Part shown: one piece after another, positions 1-9,781 of the stretch | How positions within the stretch are numbered: position 1 is the stretch's first letter | How the letters are laid out: every line of letters begins with the position of its first letter | Assembly (NCBI RefSeq): GCF_000711965.1 | Contig: NZ_JONS01000016.1 | Coordinates: 30,590 to 94,589, forward strand | Direction of reading: 5' to 3' | Length of the DNA stretch: 64,000 bases | From: Actinomyces israelii DSM 43320 | GTDB taxonomy: Bacteria > Actinomycetota > Actinomycetes > Actinomycetales > Actinomycetaceae | Made by a program: the position numbers and the translations under genes | The notes under the pieces: generated by a model | Databases searched by the model: none | Seen by the model: only the letters and a program-made list of their open reading frames with translations | What the model was told of the DNA's origin: nothing

Positions 1-1139
1 CGGACCCCGGCGGCCACCGGGGCGTCGGAGCTGACGTGCACGCCGTAGGCTCCCGCCGGCACGCCGCTGAGGGACACGTCGAAGACCGCACCCGGGTCCA
101 CGGTCACCGAGTCCGCCCCCTGGAGGACCCGAGTGCCGTCCGGGCCGATCACCGAGATCGCCGCGGTCGCGGGCGCGCTGCCCGGGTTGACCAGGCGCAC
201 CGCCGGGGCGTCCGAGGACTCCGGCGCCCCGGCGGCCGCGCCGGGGGCCTTCTCGCCCTGCTCGGCCGCCTCGACCAGGACGACGCCGGGGACGGTCAGC
301 TCGGTGTCGGGGGCCGCGCCGCCCGTGAGCACCTCGGTGCCCGCAGCGGTCTCGCCGTCGAGGGACTCGGTGACCAGCGCGGGGACGACGGTCCCCCCGA
401 CGGCCTCCACGCTCAGCGCCAGGCGGGGATCGTTGCCGGCCGCCTCCAGCATGACCCCCATGGTCCTGCCCGGGGGCACGACCACCTGGCCGCCCGCGGG
501 CGGCGCGATCTCCCCGACTGAGCCGTAGAGGCGGACTGTGGCCGTCACGGTCGTGGTGCCGGGGTTGGTCAGGCGCAGCTCGGCGGACGAGCCGAGCGCG
601 GTCGACCCGCCCACGATCCAGGAGATCGCCTTCGGGGGCGTGCAGGGGGCCGCGGTGAGCCCGCGCAGGTCGCCGTCGGCGGTCAGCGTGGTCGACACGC
701 CCGCGGCTCCGGTGGGCCTGGTCCCGTCCGGGTTGACGCTCAGCACACCCCCGGCGGCCTCGTTGAGAGTGGTGGCGGGCCCGGTCAGCGCCTCCCCCCT
801 GTAGGTCAGGGAGGCTGCCGCGTCGAGGCTGGTCAGAGTCGTCGTGGCGGTCGTCCTGCCGACGGAGACGGCGCCCAGGGTGTTGCTGGGGGCGGCGTGG
901 CAGGCGTAGACGGCCTCTCCGGCGGGTGCGGGGACCTGCGCGGCGGTCACGACCGCGCTCCGGTCAGCCGGGACGCGGCCGCCCGCCCAGGTCAGACCTG
1001 CCATGGCGAGGCCCAGGGCGGCGGAGGCGGCCAGGGCGACGGCTCGCCCGAGCACCCTGCGCCAGCGCGGGCGCCGGCGGGCGGAGGAGGCCGCCCCTGT
1101 CCCGTCCGCCTTGCGTGTCCTGCCTGCCTTGCCCGTCAT
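1..1139 (-). CDS. DUF5719-type exported protein (partial, C-terminus off window)
   Basis: The ATG at 1139 overlaps the stop of the upstream glycosyltransferase as ATGA, so the two are translationally coupled, and the frame stays open to the window edge; the C-terminus is missing. The N-terminus is basic and Arg/Lys-rich (about residues 1-28), followed by one hydrophobic segment (about 29-52) and then a long Ala/Gly/Thr/Val-rich segment that includes the stretch ACHAAPSNTLG. This looks like a signal-anchored protein exposed outside the membrane. Position directly behind whiB and a GT2/membrane glycosyltransferase matches the DUF5719 proteins found in many actinobacteria. The family has no defined biochemical role that I know of; the context suggests envelope polysaccharide. 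The family assignment rests on context and composition more than on a diagnostic motif. Confidence 0.7.
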   Translation of the reverse strand, partial: MTGKAGRTRKADGTGAASSARRRPRWRRVLGRAVALAASAALGLAMAGLTWAGGRVPADRSAVVTAAQVPAPAGEAVYACHAAPSNTLGAVSVGRTTATTTLTSLDAAASLTYRGEALTGPATTLNEAAGGVLSVNPDGTRPTGAAGVSTTLTADGDLRGLTAAPCTPPKAISWIVGGSTALGSSAELRLTNPGTTTVTATVRLYGSVGEIAPPAGGQVVVPPGRTMGVMLEAAGNDPRLALSVEAVGGTVVPALVTESLDGETAAGTEVLTGGAAPDTELTVPGVVLVEAAEQGEKAPGAAAGAPESSDAPAVRLVNPGSAPATAAISVIGPDGTRVLQGADSVTVDPGAVFDVSLSGVPAGAYGVHVSSDAPVAAGV

Positions 1140-4100
1140 GCGATGGCCCCCTTGCGCCGCAGGGGCAGGGCGGCCAGAGCGGTGACGGCCCAGACCGCCC
1201 AGATGAGGCGGGTGGCGATGGCGCCCGCCGTGGACCGGTGGGCCACGACCAGCTCTCCGCCTCCCGGCGGCACCGAGAAGGCCTGCCGCCAGGTCCCGGC
1301 GGCGCCCTGGACGCCGGTCGGCTCGAGCGGCTCGCCGTCCAGCTCGGCGTACCAGCCCGCGTCGGCGCGCTCGGCCAGGACGAGGGTGCGGGCCTGCCCC
1401 TCGGCGGACTCGGGGACGTGCGCGCTCACCTCGGTGGGCGCGCCCGCGGGGGTGGGCAGAATCGCGGTCGTGCCGTCGGCCGCGACCAGGGTGGCGCGGG
1501 CGGACTCGGCGGCGCCGGTCGGCCCGACGCGCCAGGAGTTGCCGGCAGCGGTCTGCGCGAGCTGGTCGAGCCCCGGCGTGGACTCCAGGCCCGCGCGGGC
1601 CAGGGCGGTGGTCTCGTCCCCGGGGGCGTCGGCCAGCAGGACGACGGCGATGCCGTGGGCGGCCAGGTCGTCGGCAACGGTCTCGTCCTGCCCGGCGGTG
1701 GCCCGGGCGACGATGTCGGCCAGCTCGGCGTCGGCGGGATCGGCGGGCGCCATGCTCAGAGCCCCCTCGGCCGGGGCGAGACCGGCCGCCGGGTCCGCGC
1801 CGCCCGGAGCCTCCAGGCGGCTACGCATCTGAGCGGCCAGGACGTCGGGCACGACGTCGGTCAGCTGGGTGCCCGGCCCGCGCCAGATTCGCACGACCAG
1901 GCCCTCGGAGGTCGAGGCCAGGGCCAGGACGCGGCCCGCGCCGGCCGAGCGCTGGGTCTCCCTAGCGATGACGGGCACCTGCTGGGTGCCCGGCTGCAGG
2001 GCCCTGACGACGGCGTCGGCGCCCCGGCCCGTGGATGTGCGGGCGGCCCAGGCCCAGCAGGCCCCCACGGCCAGCGGGACGACGAGCCCGACGACGGTGA
2101 CCGCGGCGAGCACCAGGTGGGGCCACCCGGCGCCGCGGCGCACGAGGCCCGCGCGGGCGGCGTCGGCGCCGGCCAGGCCCGCCGCGAGCAGTCCCGCCGT
2201 CATCAGGGTGACGCCGGTTCCCGCCCAGCCGGTGACGGTGACCGAGCCGGTCCCGTCGGGCAGGGTGCCGATCCCCGTGGTCACGCGCACGGCCGCGAGC
2301 GCCAGGCCCATGCCTCCAACGGCGCCCAGCAGGCCGGCCCGGGCGCGGTGCCCGCGCCGGCCCGCGACGGCCAGGCCGCCGAGCGCGACCAGGGGCAGGA
2401 TCGCCAGCATCCCCCTGACGACCAGCACGAGGGTGGGGCCGGGCACGAGCGCGGTCAGGTCGACGGGCACCCCCAGGAGGGTGTCGAGGGCCGAGGGCGC
2501 CGGGGCGGCCACGGGGCCGCCGGTGTCGGTGAGCAGGTAGCGCAGCCCGGCGGCGGGGCCCTCGGCCGAGGCCAGGCGCGCGGCGCGCCACCACGCGGGC
2601 GCCGCGGTGACGGCCACCGGGAGGAGGGTCAGGACCAGTCGCAGGGCCGCCCGGCGCACCGTGGTCATGAGAACCACCAGGCAGCCGACCACGACCGCCG
2701 CCGCCGCCGGGGCGGCGGCGACGACGAGCGTCAGGAAGAGCCCGGCGACGGCGGCGGCCGTCGGCGAGCCGGGGCCGTAGCGCTCGACGGCCCCGCCGCG
2801 AGCCGCACCGGCGGGCGCGGGCGCGCCGCCGGAGCCCGAGCCCTCGGAGCCGCCGTCGGGGCCGCCGGAGCCGTCAGCGGCCCCTCGGGGCTCCTCCTCG
2901 CCGTCGGCGGCGTCGCCGGAGCGCCGCGCCGGGGCCGGGGCGCCGAGCTCGGCGTCGTTCTCCTCCACGATCCGGGCCAGCGCGACGGCCCGCTTGCGCG
3001 GGGCCGCCGCGTCGCGCCCGCCCGGCTCGTCCGTGCCGGGCGCGGCGGACTCCTCGGCGCCGGCGCCCGGGTCCTCCCCGGGACCGTTCCCGCTACCGCT
3101 GCCGCCGTCGCCGTCCGGGTCGTCGGCCAGGGCCGCGAGGTCCTCGATGCGCTCCGAGGCGAAGCGGTCGAGGTCCGCCTTCTCCAGCGCGGTGGCGTGG
3201 TGGGCGTCGACCATGCCCGAGAGCACCGCGTCGCGCCGGTCGGCGCCGACCGCCCGCGCCAGCGCCAGCAGCGCCCAGGGCAGGGCGAGGTGGACCAGCA
3301 CGGCCGTCAGCCGCCCCTGCCCCACGGCCAGCAGGAGGGCGGGGGCCAGCGCCCAGGTCAGCGCGCCCCAGGCCCGCAGGCTCGTGCGCCGGGTCACGGT
3401 GCCCGCGGCGAACCAGGCGCCCAGGGCGGCCAGCGGCACGGCCGCCAGGAGCAGCAGGCGGACCAGGCCGTCGCCGTCGAGCCCGACGCGGCCCGCCAGG
3501 CCGACGGGCAGCGCGAGCAGCGCCAGCAGCGGGTTGACGACGGCGGGGTAGCCGTCGCCGGAGGCGGCCCAGGTGGCCCAGGCGGCGCTCCACAGGGCGC
3601 GCCCGCCGGCGGCCAGGCCCGCCCCGGCGCCGCCCGTGACGGCGCCGGCGGCCGTCACCGCGCCCAGGCCGACCCCCGTCGCGAGAAGGGCCACCGCCAG
3701 CACGCCGGCCAGCACGAGTCGGCGACGCCGCGCCAGCGCCGCGAGCTCGCCCAGCTCCAGCTCGCTGGGGGCCTCGGCGCGCGCGATGCGCTCGCGCTCC
3801 TGACGGACCCGGTCGCGGCGCACCGAGCGGATGTCGGCGGCGTTGACGTAGAGCCGGGCCAGCACCGAGCGGCGCACGGTGGCATGGGCGGCCAGGCGTC
3901 TGCGGCCCCGCCTGATGCCGCGGCCGCGGCGGGAGACGGCCAGAGCGGCCCCGAGCTCGGCGCGGGCCAGGGACGGGGACTTGGTCAGCAGGCGCCCGGC
4001 GGCGCGAACGGCCCCCAGGATGAGGAACCAGATCAGCAGCAGGCCGACGGGCCGGGCCGAGAAGGTCGCCCAGGCGAGGAGCTGGGCGGTGCGGCGCGCG

Positions 4101-5059
4101 CGGAAGGAGCGGTCCGGGTCGGGATCGGCCGCGTGCGGCTGCGGGACCGCGGGCCGCCCGTCCGCGTCGGCGCGCCCGGCGGCCCCGCCCTGGGCGGGGC
4201 GCAGACCCAGGTAGGCGGCCCGCCGGTGCCGGATGACGGCCTGGGGGACGACGACGACGCGGTGCCCGGCCAGCCGGACCGCCCGCGACAGCTCGAGCCC
4301 GTCGTTGAAGACGGGGAACTCGGGCGAGGTGCCGCCCAGGTCCTCCCACACGGCGCGGTCGATGAGGGCGCCGGCGGTGCCGACCGCCAGGACGTCGGAG
4401 CGGTCGTCGTGCTGACCCTGGTCGATCTCGCCCGCCACGACGTCGTTGGCCCTGCGCGCCGACGCGGTCGTGCGCAGCCCGACCTCGAGGAGCTGCTCGG
4501 GATCGTCCCAGTCGACCTGCTTGGGCCCGACCAGCGCGGCGGAGCGCGTCTCCGCCACCGCGGTCAGGAGAGCCTCCAGGCAGTCCGCGGCCGGCGCCGA
4601 GTCGTCGTGGAGCAGCCACAGCCAGCCCTGCTCGCCCCTGTCGCCCCGGTCCTCGGAGCGCTTCCCGGCGTTCTTGCCGCGTGAGCGCCCGGATCGCGTC
4701 CCGCTGCGCCGACGGCGCGGGGAGGGCGCGTGCGGATCGGCCCCGGCGAGCTCGTCGTACAGCGCCAGGCCGCGGCTCACCGCGCCGCCGAAGCCCTTGG
4801 CGTCGGGGGCGCGCACGACGCGCACCCGGGTGCAGGCGCCGATCCCGGAGGCGGCGACGGCCTCCTCGACCGGGGTCCCGTCGCCCAGGCCGTTGTGGCG
4901 CGAGGCGACATCGACGACGATCGCGGTCCTGGGCGCCACGGTCTGCCGGGCGAGGGCTCGCAGGGTCCGGCGGAGGTAGGGCGTGACCCCGGCGGTGACG
5001 ACGACGGCGAGCGCCTCGGTCCCGCCGGCGGACCAGGCGCCGGGACCCTCTGGGCTCAT
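1136..5059 (-). CDS. GT2-domain glycosyltransferase with large membrane region
   Basis: A 1307-residue protein. The ATG at 5059 overlaps the whiB stop (ATGA); a longer reading from 5179 would lie inside whiB and was rejected. Residues about 17-300 form a GT2 fold: a VVVTAG start strand, an IVVD strand and a LLHDDSAPA motif that fits the nucleotide-sugar/metal site. The rest is polytopic, with many Ala/Leu/Val-rich segments, broken near the middle by an acidic Gly/Ser/Glu-rich low-complexity stretch (roughly encoded by 2870-3130). The C-terminal part looks extracytoplasmic. Proteins of this form sit beside whiB2 and DUF5719 in actinobacteria and are presumed to build envelope glycans; the sugar donor cannot be read from the sequence. 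The antisense strand also has very long open frames, a composition artefact. Confidence 0.85.
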   Translation of the reverse strand: MSPEGPGAWSAGGTEALAVVVTAGVTPYLRRTLRALARQTVAPRTAIVVDVASRHNGLGDGTPVEEAVAASGIGACTRVRVVRAPDAKGFGGAVSRGLALYDELAGADPHAPSPRRRRSGTRSGRSRGKNAGKRSEDRGDRGEQGWLWLLHDDSAPAADCLEALLTAVAETRSAALVGPKQVDWDDPEQLLEVGLRTTASARRANDVVAGEIDQGQHDDRSDVLAVGTAGALIDRAVWEDLGGTSPEFPVFNDGLELSRAVRLAGHRVVVVPQAVIRHRRAAYLGLRPAQGGAAGRADADGRPAVPQPHAADPDPDRSFRARRTAQLLAWATFSARPVGLLLIWFLILGAVRAAGRLLTKSPSLARAELGAALAVSRRGRGIRRGRRRLAAHATVRRSVLARLYVNAADIRSVRRDRVRQERERIARAEAPSELELGELAALARRRRLVLAGVLAVALLATGVGLGAVTAAGAVTGGAGAGLAAGGRALWSAAWATWAASGDGYPAVVNPLLALLALPVGLAGRVGLDGDGLVRLLLLAAVPLAALGAWFAAGTVTRRTSLRAWGALTWALAPALLLAVGQGRLTAVLVHLALPWALLALARAVGADRRDAVLSGMVDAHHATALEKADLDRFASERIEDLAALADDPDGDGGSGSGNGPGEDPGAGAEESAAPGTDEPGGRDAAAPRKRAVALARIVEENDAELGAPAPARRSGDAADGEEEPRGAADGSGGPDGGSEGSGSGGAPAPAGAARGGAVERYGPGSPTAAAVAGLFLTLVVAAAPAAAAVVVGCLVVLMTTVRRAALRLVLTLLPVAVTAAPAWWRAARLASAEGPAAGLRYLLTDTGGPVAAPAPSALDTLLGVPVDLTALVPGPTLVLVVRGMLAILPLVALGGLAVAGRRGHRARAGLLGAVGGMGLALAAVRVTTGIGTLPDGTGSVTVTGWAGTGVTLMTAGLLAAGLAGADAARAGLVRRGAGWPHLVLAAVTVVGLVVPLAVGACWAWAARTSTGRGADAVVRALQPGTQQVPVIARETQRSAGAGRVLALASTSEGLVVRIWRGPGTQLTDVVPDVLAAQMRSRLEAPGGADPAAGLAPAEGALSMAPADPADAELADIVARATAGQDETVADDLAAHGIAVVLLADAPGDETTALARAGLESTPGLDQLAQTAAGNSWRVGPTGAAESARATLVAADGTTAILPTPAGAPTEVSAHVPESAEGQARTLVLAERADAGWYAELDGEPLEPTGVQGAAGTWRQAFSVPPGGGELVVAHRSTAGAIATRLIWAVWAVTALAALPLRRKGAIA

Positions 5060-5373
5060 ACGGCGCGACGCTTGAGCTTGCGACGCTCCCGCTCGGACAG
5101 GCCGCCCCAGATGCCGAACCGCTCGTCGTTGGCCAGAGCGTACTCGAGGCACTCCTCGCGAACCTCGCAGGTGGCGCACACGCGCTTGGCCTCACGCGTC
5201 GAGCCGCCCTTCTCGGGGAAGAAGGCCTCCGGGTCAGTCTGCGCGCACAGGGCGCGCTCCTGCCATGCGAGCGGCCCCTCGTCGACCTCGTCACCGCCGA
5301 AGAGGAACAGGAGGGTCTGGTCGTCAGCTTCGTCGGTACGCGCGAGCGGACCCTCGCCGAGAATGTTCCACAC
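5056..5373 (-). CDS. whiB: WhiB-family iron-sulfur transcriptional regulator (WhiB2/WhmD-like)
   Basis: A 105-residue WhiB protein with the four Fe-S cluster cysteines at 43, 66, 69 and 75 (C...CxxCxxxxxC), a GIWGG turn at 87-91 and a basic C-terminal tail (RERRKLKRR) of the kind that contacts DNA. WhiB proteins act with the primary sigma factor to control transcription; the WhiB2/WhmD branch is linked to cell division and septation. The start is GTG at 5373, preceded by a GAAGGGAAG ribosome-binding site, and a well-spaced -35/-10 pair lies just upstream. The stop overlaps the next gene by ATGA, so whiB is first in an operon with the glycosyltransferase and DUF5719 gene. Linkage of whiB2, manA and rhamnose genes is also seen in mycobacteria, as I recall it. 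Confidence 0.95.
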   Translation of the reverse strand: MWNILGEGPLARTDEADDQTLLFLFGGDEVDEGPLAWQERALCAQTDPEAFFPEKGGSTREAKRVCATCEVREECLEYALANDERFGIWGGLSERERRKLKRRAV

Positions 5374-5415
5374 GTTGGCTTCCCTTCAGGTCAGGGGCAG
5401 ATTAACTACCCATGA

Positions 5416-5444
5416 ATTACACGGGTGTCAGCAAAGAGAGTCAA
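5416..5444 (-). promoter_or_regulatory. Predicted sigma70-type promoter of whiB
   Basis: On the minus strand a TTGACT -35 box (5444-5439) is followed after exactly 17 bases by a TGTAAT -10 box (5421-5416), about 43 bases upstream of the whiB GTG. It lies in an A+T-richer island within G+C-rich DNA. Confidence 0.6.
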
Positions 5445-5757
5445 GCCGGCGAGGGATATGTCACCCAATCGTGACCATCGGCGTCATTCCAACAAAAAGT
5501 CCATGTAACGGAACGATAACAGGAGCCGCGGAGCCAGGATTTTGAGGGTTCCTCTACACGCCCCTCCGGCCACCCCCCGGATTGGGACCCGGCGCACGCG
5601 CCCCGGTGGGCGGGCACCGGCGGCGCCCCGTCCCGCGCCCCTCCGGCCGCCCGTCCCCGAGGCCGCCGCGCCGCCCGGGGCCGGGCCGCCGCGAGCCGGT
5701 GGCGCCCCAGAGGGCGCGCCCGCTTGAACCGCGCTCCCTTTTTGCTTGAATCGGCCC
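5445..5757. other. Divergent intergenic region, no gene seen
   Basis: Sequence between the whiB promoter and the start of the TIGR03089 gene. The whiB-proximal part (to about 5540) is relatively A+T-rich and probably regulatory. The remainder is very G+C-rich with no supported coding frame, RNA or clear promoter. Confidence 0.5.
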
Positions 5758-6513
5758 ATGACCGACGCGCTGATCCGGGTCCTGCCCTCCACTTCGGACT
5801 CCTCGCGCCCCTGGCTGGTGTGGTACGCCCCCGGCGAGCGCATCGAGCTGACCGGACACGTCCTGAGCATGTGGCACGCCAAGTGCGCAGGTTTCGTCAC
5901 CACCGAGGCCGGCCCCGGCGCCGACGTGCACCTGGGAATGAGCCCGCACTGGCGGGCGGTGACCTGGTGCGCAGGCGCATGGGTGGCCGGCGCCACACCT
6001 GTGCTGCTCGAAAGCAACGACATTTTTGTAGAAAACCTACTAAGTGAAGCCCCCGTCATGTCGGTCGCATTCAGGATTCGTTGGTTGTTTCCCTCAGCGG
6101 ACGTTCAGGTACTTGTGACAATGGGGTCGCTCGCGACGCGCTGGCCAGGAGCCCTCCCGCCGCTGGTGCTCGACGGGATCGCCGACGTCATGCCCTTCGC
6201 GGACCGCTTCCCGGCCGCCCCGACGGGCGGCTCCGAACCCGCCCTCAGGGTCGTCGGCGACGGCGGGGCGCGCACGGTGAGCCGGGACGCGCTGGCCGAG
6301 GGCCGCCCGGACGCCGGCGCCGAGGCGGCGCTCGCGGCCGGCGCCCGGGCGCTCCTGATCAGGCAGGAGACGACCGAGCGGGCGGTGCTCGGCGTCCTGG
6401 CCGCCTGGCGGGCCGGTCTCACGGCGGTGCTCGTCTCCCCCGACGCCGACGCCGCCCTGCTCGCCGCCGCCGCGCGCCAGGAGGGGGCCGTCGGAGCCGG
6501 ACCGGGGGCCTGA
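5758..6513 (+). CDS. TIGR03089 family protein
   Basis: A 251-residue protein starting at ATG 5758 (an in-frame TTG at 5746 would add four residues). It resembles the actinobacterial TIGR03089 family, which is related to the N-terminal part of AMP-binding enzymes: [20 protein letters not shown], the [24 protein letters not shown] core, and [19 protein letters not shown] late in the protein. The family lacks the full adenylation domain and has no established reaction. The stretch encoded by about 6008-6130 is much more A+T-rich than the surrounding gene and reads as a less typical sequence, yet the frame is intact. The gene sits between whiB and manA, a neighbourhood common in actinobacteria. 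Confidence 0.75.
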   Translation: MTDALIRVLPSTSDSSRPWLVWYAPGERIELTGHVLSMWHAKCAGFVTTEAGPGADVHLGMSPHWRAVTWCAGAWVAGATPVLLESNDIFVENLLSEAPVMSVAFRIRWLFPSADVQVLVTMGSLATRWPGALPPLVLDGIADVMPFADRFPAAPTGGSEPALRVVGDGGARTVSRDALAEGRPDAGAEAALAAGARALLIRQETTERAVLGVLAAWRAGLTAVLVSPDADAALLAAAARQEGAVGAGPGA

Positions 6514-6598
6514 TGGGCGGCACGGGCGGCTCCGGGGCCGGTTCCGTCCGGTCCTCGCGGCCGGACGGGGACGAGCACCCGGACCCAGTCATCGGGCC

Positions 6599-7801
6599 TC
6601 AGGGAACGTCGGCCTGGACGACGACGCCGTCCCCCTCGACGGCGAGCACGCGCTCGTCGGCGCCGACGAACAGGGCCTGGCCGCGCCCGAGGGCCGCCTG
6701 GCCGGCGGGAGTGGTCACCGTCGTCGTCCCCTCGACGGCCAGCACGATCCGGGGCCCGCGCCCGGGCACCTGCATCCGGCCGTCGGCGGGGACGACCGTG
6801 GTCACGAGCAGCTCGAAGTCGTCCACAGGGGCGTAGTAGGCGCGGGTGGCGCGGGAGAGGTACTCCGGCGCCGGGCGCACCGGCGGGGCGGCCACGTAGT
6901 CCACGCAGGCGAGCATCTCGGGCACGTCCACGTGCTTGGTCGTCAGCCCCGCCCGCAGCACGTTGTCGGAGGATGCCATGATCTCCACGCCGAGACCGCT
7001 GATGTAGGCGTGCACGCTGCCCGCGGGCACGAAGAGGGCCTCGCCCGGGTGGAGGGTGACGGGGTTGAGCAGCAGCGCCGCCGCCACCCCCGGGTCGCCC
7101 GGGAAGGCCCGGGCCATGGTCACGGCGTTGGTGTCCGCGCGCCGGGAGGGGGAGGACCCCCGTTCGAGGCGCGCGTCGATCTCCGCCACCAGCGCATTGA
7201 TCTCCACGGCCGTGGGACGGGTCCCGGTGGAGACGAGGTCGGAGAAGACCTGGCGGATGCCGAAGCGGGTCGGGTTCAGCCGCAGGGTGCGGCGCATGCG
7301 GTGGGCCAGGGCCGAGTCGAGTCCCGAGAGGACCTCGGCGGCCCGGCGAGGGGCGCGGAAGCCCGCGACGGCCTCGTAGCGCGTCAGGGCCAGCACCATC
7401 TCGGGCTTGTGGTTGGCGTCCTTGTAGGAGCGGTCGGGGTCGTCCAGCGCCAGGCCCGCCTCGTTCTCGCGCCGGAACCCCTCGATCGCCTGGTCCAGGG
7501 AGGGGTGGACCTGCAGCGAGAGCGCCCGCTCGGGGGCGATGAGCTTGAGCAGGAAGGGCAGGTGCTCGCCGAAGCGCCGCACGACGTCCTCGCCCAGCAG
7601 CCGCTGAGGATCGGCGTCGATGAGATCGGCCAGGGTGCCGGGGCGGCCGACCAGGGCGGTGGGCCCGGAGGGGTGGGCCCCGTACCACTGCTCGGCCCAG
7701 GGACGGTCGTCGGAGAGCTCGCCGAGCAGCTCGGGGATGGCCGCCGCCGAGCCCCAGCCATAGGTCTGGCGTGCGCCAATGAGTCGTTCCACGACAGGCA
7801 C
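6599..7801 (-). CDS. manA: Mannose-6-phosphate isomerase, class I
   Basis: A 400-residue type I phosphomannose isomerase interconverting fructose-6-phosphate and mannose-6-phosphate, the entry to GDP-mannose. Visible signatures are TYGWGS near the N-terminus, the zinc-site strand [23 protein letters not shown], the Arg-rich helix [15 protein letters not shown], and the C-terminal cupin with [13 protein letters not shown] and [16 protein letters not shown]. The start is GTG at 7801. It is divergent from rmlA across a 126-base spacer and probably shares a regulatory region with it. A decayed second copy lies at 15615-16310. Length and motifs are complete, so this copy should be functional. Confidence 0.95.
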   Translation of the reverse strand: MPVVERLIGARQTYGWGSAAAIPELLGELSDDRPWAEQWYGAHPSGPTALVGRPGTLADLIDADPQRLLGEDVVRRFGEHLPFLLKLIAPERALSLQVHPSLDQAIEGFRRENEAGLALDDPDRSYKDANHKPEMVLALTRYEAVAGFRAPRRAAEVLSGLDSALAHRMRRTLRLNPTRFGIRQVFSDLVSTGTRPTAVEINALVAEIDARLERGSSPSRRADTNAVTMARAFPGDPGVAAALLLNPVTLHPGEALFVPAGSVHAYISGLGVEIMASSDNVLRAGLTTKHVDVPEMLACVDYVAAPPVRPAPEYLSRATRAYYAPVDDFELLVTTVVPADGRMQVPGRGPRIVLAVEGTTTVTTPAGQAALGRGQALFVGADERVLAVEGDGVVVQADVP

Positions 7802-7927
7802 GCTAGCCCATCACCCGCCGCGGGCCGAAGACGCGCCGGGGACGCGCCGCAGCCGGCCCGCGCGCCGCGGCGGCCGTCTCGACGGCGGCGGCGGCAATCG
7901 CGGCGCGCATGGGCCATACTTGGGGCC

Positions 7928-8821
7928 ATGCGAGGCATCATTCTGGCCGGAGGCTCCGGCACGCGACTCAACCCGATCACCCTGGGCGCCTCCAAGCAGC
8001 TCATGCCGGTCTACGACAAGCCGATGATCTACTACCCGCTGAGCACCCTCATGCTCGCGGGCATCCAGGACGTCCTGGTCATCACCACCCCGCACGACGC
8101 CCCCAGCTTCCACCGCCTGCTCGGCGACGGCTCCCAGCTGGGGGTCAACCTGTCCTACACGGTCCAGGAGGTCCCCAACGGCCTGGCCCAGGCCTTCGTC
8201 CTGGGGGCCGACTTCATCGGCTCCGACAGCGCCGCCCTGGTCCTGGGCGACAACATCTTCTACGGCCCCGGCATGGGCACCCGGCTGCGCCGCCACACCA
8301 GCCCCGACGGCGGCGTCGTCTACGCCTACCAGGTCGCCGACCCCACCGCCTACGGCGTGGTGGAGTTCGACGCCGACCTCAAGGCGATCTCGATCGAGGA
8401 GAAGCCCGCCCGGCCCAAGAGCGACTACGCCGTGCCCGGGCTGTACTTCTACGACAACGACGTCGTCGGCATCGCCAGGGCCCTCAAGCCCTCGGCCCGC
8501 GGGGAGTACGAGATCACCGACGTCAACCGCGCCTACCTGGACGCCGGGCGCCTGAAGGTGGAGGTCCTCCCCCGCGGCACCGCCTGGCTGGACACCGGCA
8601 CCTTCGACTCCCTGGCCGACGCCACCGGCTTCGTGCGCACCATCCAGCACCGCCAGGGTCTGACCATCGGCTGCCCGGAGGAGGCCGCCTGGCGCATGGG
8701 CTTCATCGACGACGACGGCCTGCGCGCCCGGGCCGAGCCACTGGCCAAGTCCGGCTACGGCCAGTACCTCCTGGACATCCTGGCCCGCTCCCAGCGCGGC
8801 CACGGCGCCGGCCGGTCCTGA
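7928..8821 (+). CDS. rmlA: Glucose-1-phosphate thymidylyltransferase
   Basis: A 297-residue RmlA that makes dTDP-glucose from glucose-1-phosphate and dTTP, the first step to dTDP-L-rhamnose. The nucleotide-binding loop GGSGTRLNP is at residues 8-16, followed by [25 protein letters not shown] carries the metal-binding Asp, and VVEFD...ISIEEKP and GEYEITDVN are typical of the family. The ATG at 7928 starts directly on the conserved MRGIILAGG strand. The rest of the pathway is in this window at rmlC-rmlD (22022) and rmlB (28409). The last 40 or so codons are also found as a fragment at 16467-16586. Confidence 0.97.
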   Translation: MRGIILAGGSGTRLNPITLGASKQLMPVYDKPMIYYPLSTLMLAGIQDVLVITTPHDAPSFHRLLGDGSQLGVNLSYTVQEVPNGLAQAFVLGADFIGSDSAALVLGDNIFYGPGMGTRLRRHTSPDGGVVYAYQVADPTAYGVVEFDADLKAISIEEKPARPKSDYAVPGLYFYDNDVVGIARALKPSARGEYEITDVNRAYLDAGRLKVEVLPRGTAWLDTGTFDSLADATGFVRTIQHRQGLTIGCPEEAAWRMGFIDDDGLRARAEPLAKSGYGQYLLDILARSQRGHGAGRS

Positions 8822-8958
8822 AACACTCACCGCGCTGACCGGCATGGACGGCGACATGGTGAACGATAACCGTGCAGGGGGGGAGCAGCCACCGCCAACC
8901 TGATCCGCACGTCTGCCGAGAGGTTGCTCTACCCCGATCGAGCAGGTGTGTACGCGCA

Positions 8959-9771
8959 ATGACCGGGACGAGAGCCAGGATCAACAGCGCAGTGACGTTA
9001 ACGGCTATATTTGTCGGCGTCATGGTGGTTGTCGCCTGCGGACCCGAGTCCGCCCATTATGGCATAACGCCGTACGTACTGATCGCATCGCTAGCCGTCG
9101 TCTCATTGGCGCTGCTGATCAGAAGCAGGACCCGGAAGGCCATGGAACGACGCCGTCGGGATCAGGTGATCGCGGATGCTGTCCATCAGGAAAGACTCAG
9201 TCTCACTGAGCACCTACATCACATCATCTCGAACCGGATCGCCTCTATCGCAGTTCAGGCGAGCGCATGCCTGCTCGCGGACGAATCCGATCCGCGCGTT
9301 GCACTCAGAACGATAGAGTCGGAAAGCCGCGCCGCTGCCCGGGAGATGCGCCGGCTCCTGGCCCTGCTGCAATCCAGCACCCACGTCCCGGTACCTACCG
9401 CGCCATTGCAGCAGATCTATGCGCAGGCTAGCGCCTCCGGTGTCAGCCTGGCGGTCAAACACACAACAGCCTTTCACAGCAGGAAGGCGGAAGAAGCTGC
9501 ATCGTTGGTGATACACGAGTCTCTCATGAACGTCCTGCGGCACGCCGGCGGCGCACCCACCGAGGTAAGAATTAGCAGAGAAAACGAGAACATCCGCATC
9601 ATCGTACGCAACGAAGCCCCCGAGCCCGCGCCGCCCGCCTCACCCGGCGCCGGGATCGGGCTGCTCCTGCTGCAAAAGAAGTGCAACTCACTCGGGGGGA
9701 GCATCACTTCAGGCGAGACGTCGAACGGGTATATTGTCGATGCAGTTATCCCTGACCCCCAGGACGACTGA
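8959..9771 (+). CDS. Sensor histidine kinase (HisKA_3 type) next to lasso cluster
   Basis: A 270-residue kinase with two hydrophobic segments (about 10-28 and 38-54) and almost no external sensor loop, then a dimerisation/phosphotransfer helix and an ATPase domain (N box HESLMNVLRHAGG; G box GAGIGLLLLQKK). The phospho-acceptor site reads ERLSLTEHLHHI, so His87 is the likely acceptor but is followed by His where the family usually has Asp. ATG 8959 was chosen because the longer GTG-initiated frame (8872) adds a non-membrane tail without support. The response regulator gene begins 10 bases after the stop. Base composition is lower in G+C than rmlA upstream, matching the lasso genes. Likely role: sensing a signal that controls lasso peptide production or immunity (inferred from context). 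Confidence 0.88.
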   Translation: MTGTRARINSAVTLTAIFVGVMVVVACGPESAHYGITPYVLIASLAVVSLALLIRSRTRKAMERRRRDQVIADAVHQERLSLTEHLHHIISNRIASIAVQASACLLADESDPRVALRTIESESRAAAREMRRLLALLQSSTHVPVPTAPLQQIYAQASASGVSLAVKHTTAFHSRKAEEAASLVIHESLMNVLRHAGGAPTEVRISRENENIRIIVRNEAPEPAPPASPGAGIGLLLLQKKCNSLGGSITSGETSNGYIVDAVIPDPQDD

Positions 9772-9781
9772 TGGGAAACTG

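Noticed and set aside
926..4684. 1252-codon open frame on the plus strand
   Set aside because: It is antisense to the glycosyltransferase, its translation is low-complexity Gly/Arg/Ala, and it lacks motifs; high G+C commonly opens such frames.
6932..7927. Upstream extension of rmlA over manA
   Set aside because: It overlaps manA antisense; RmlA homologues begin at the MRGIILAGG strand at 7928.
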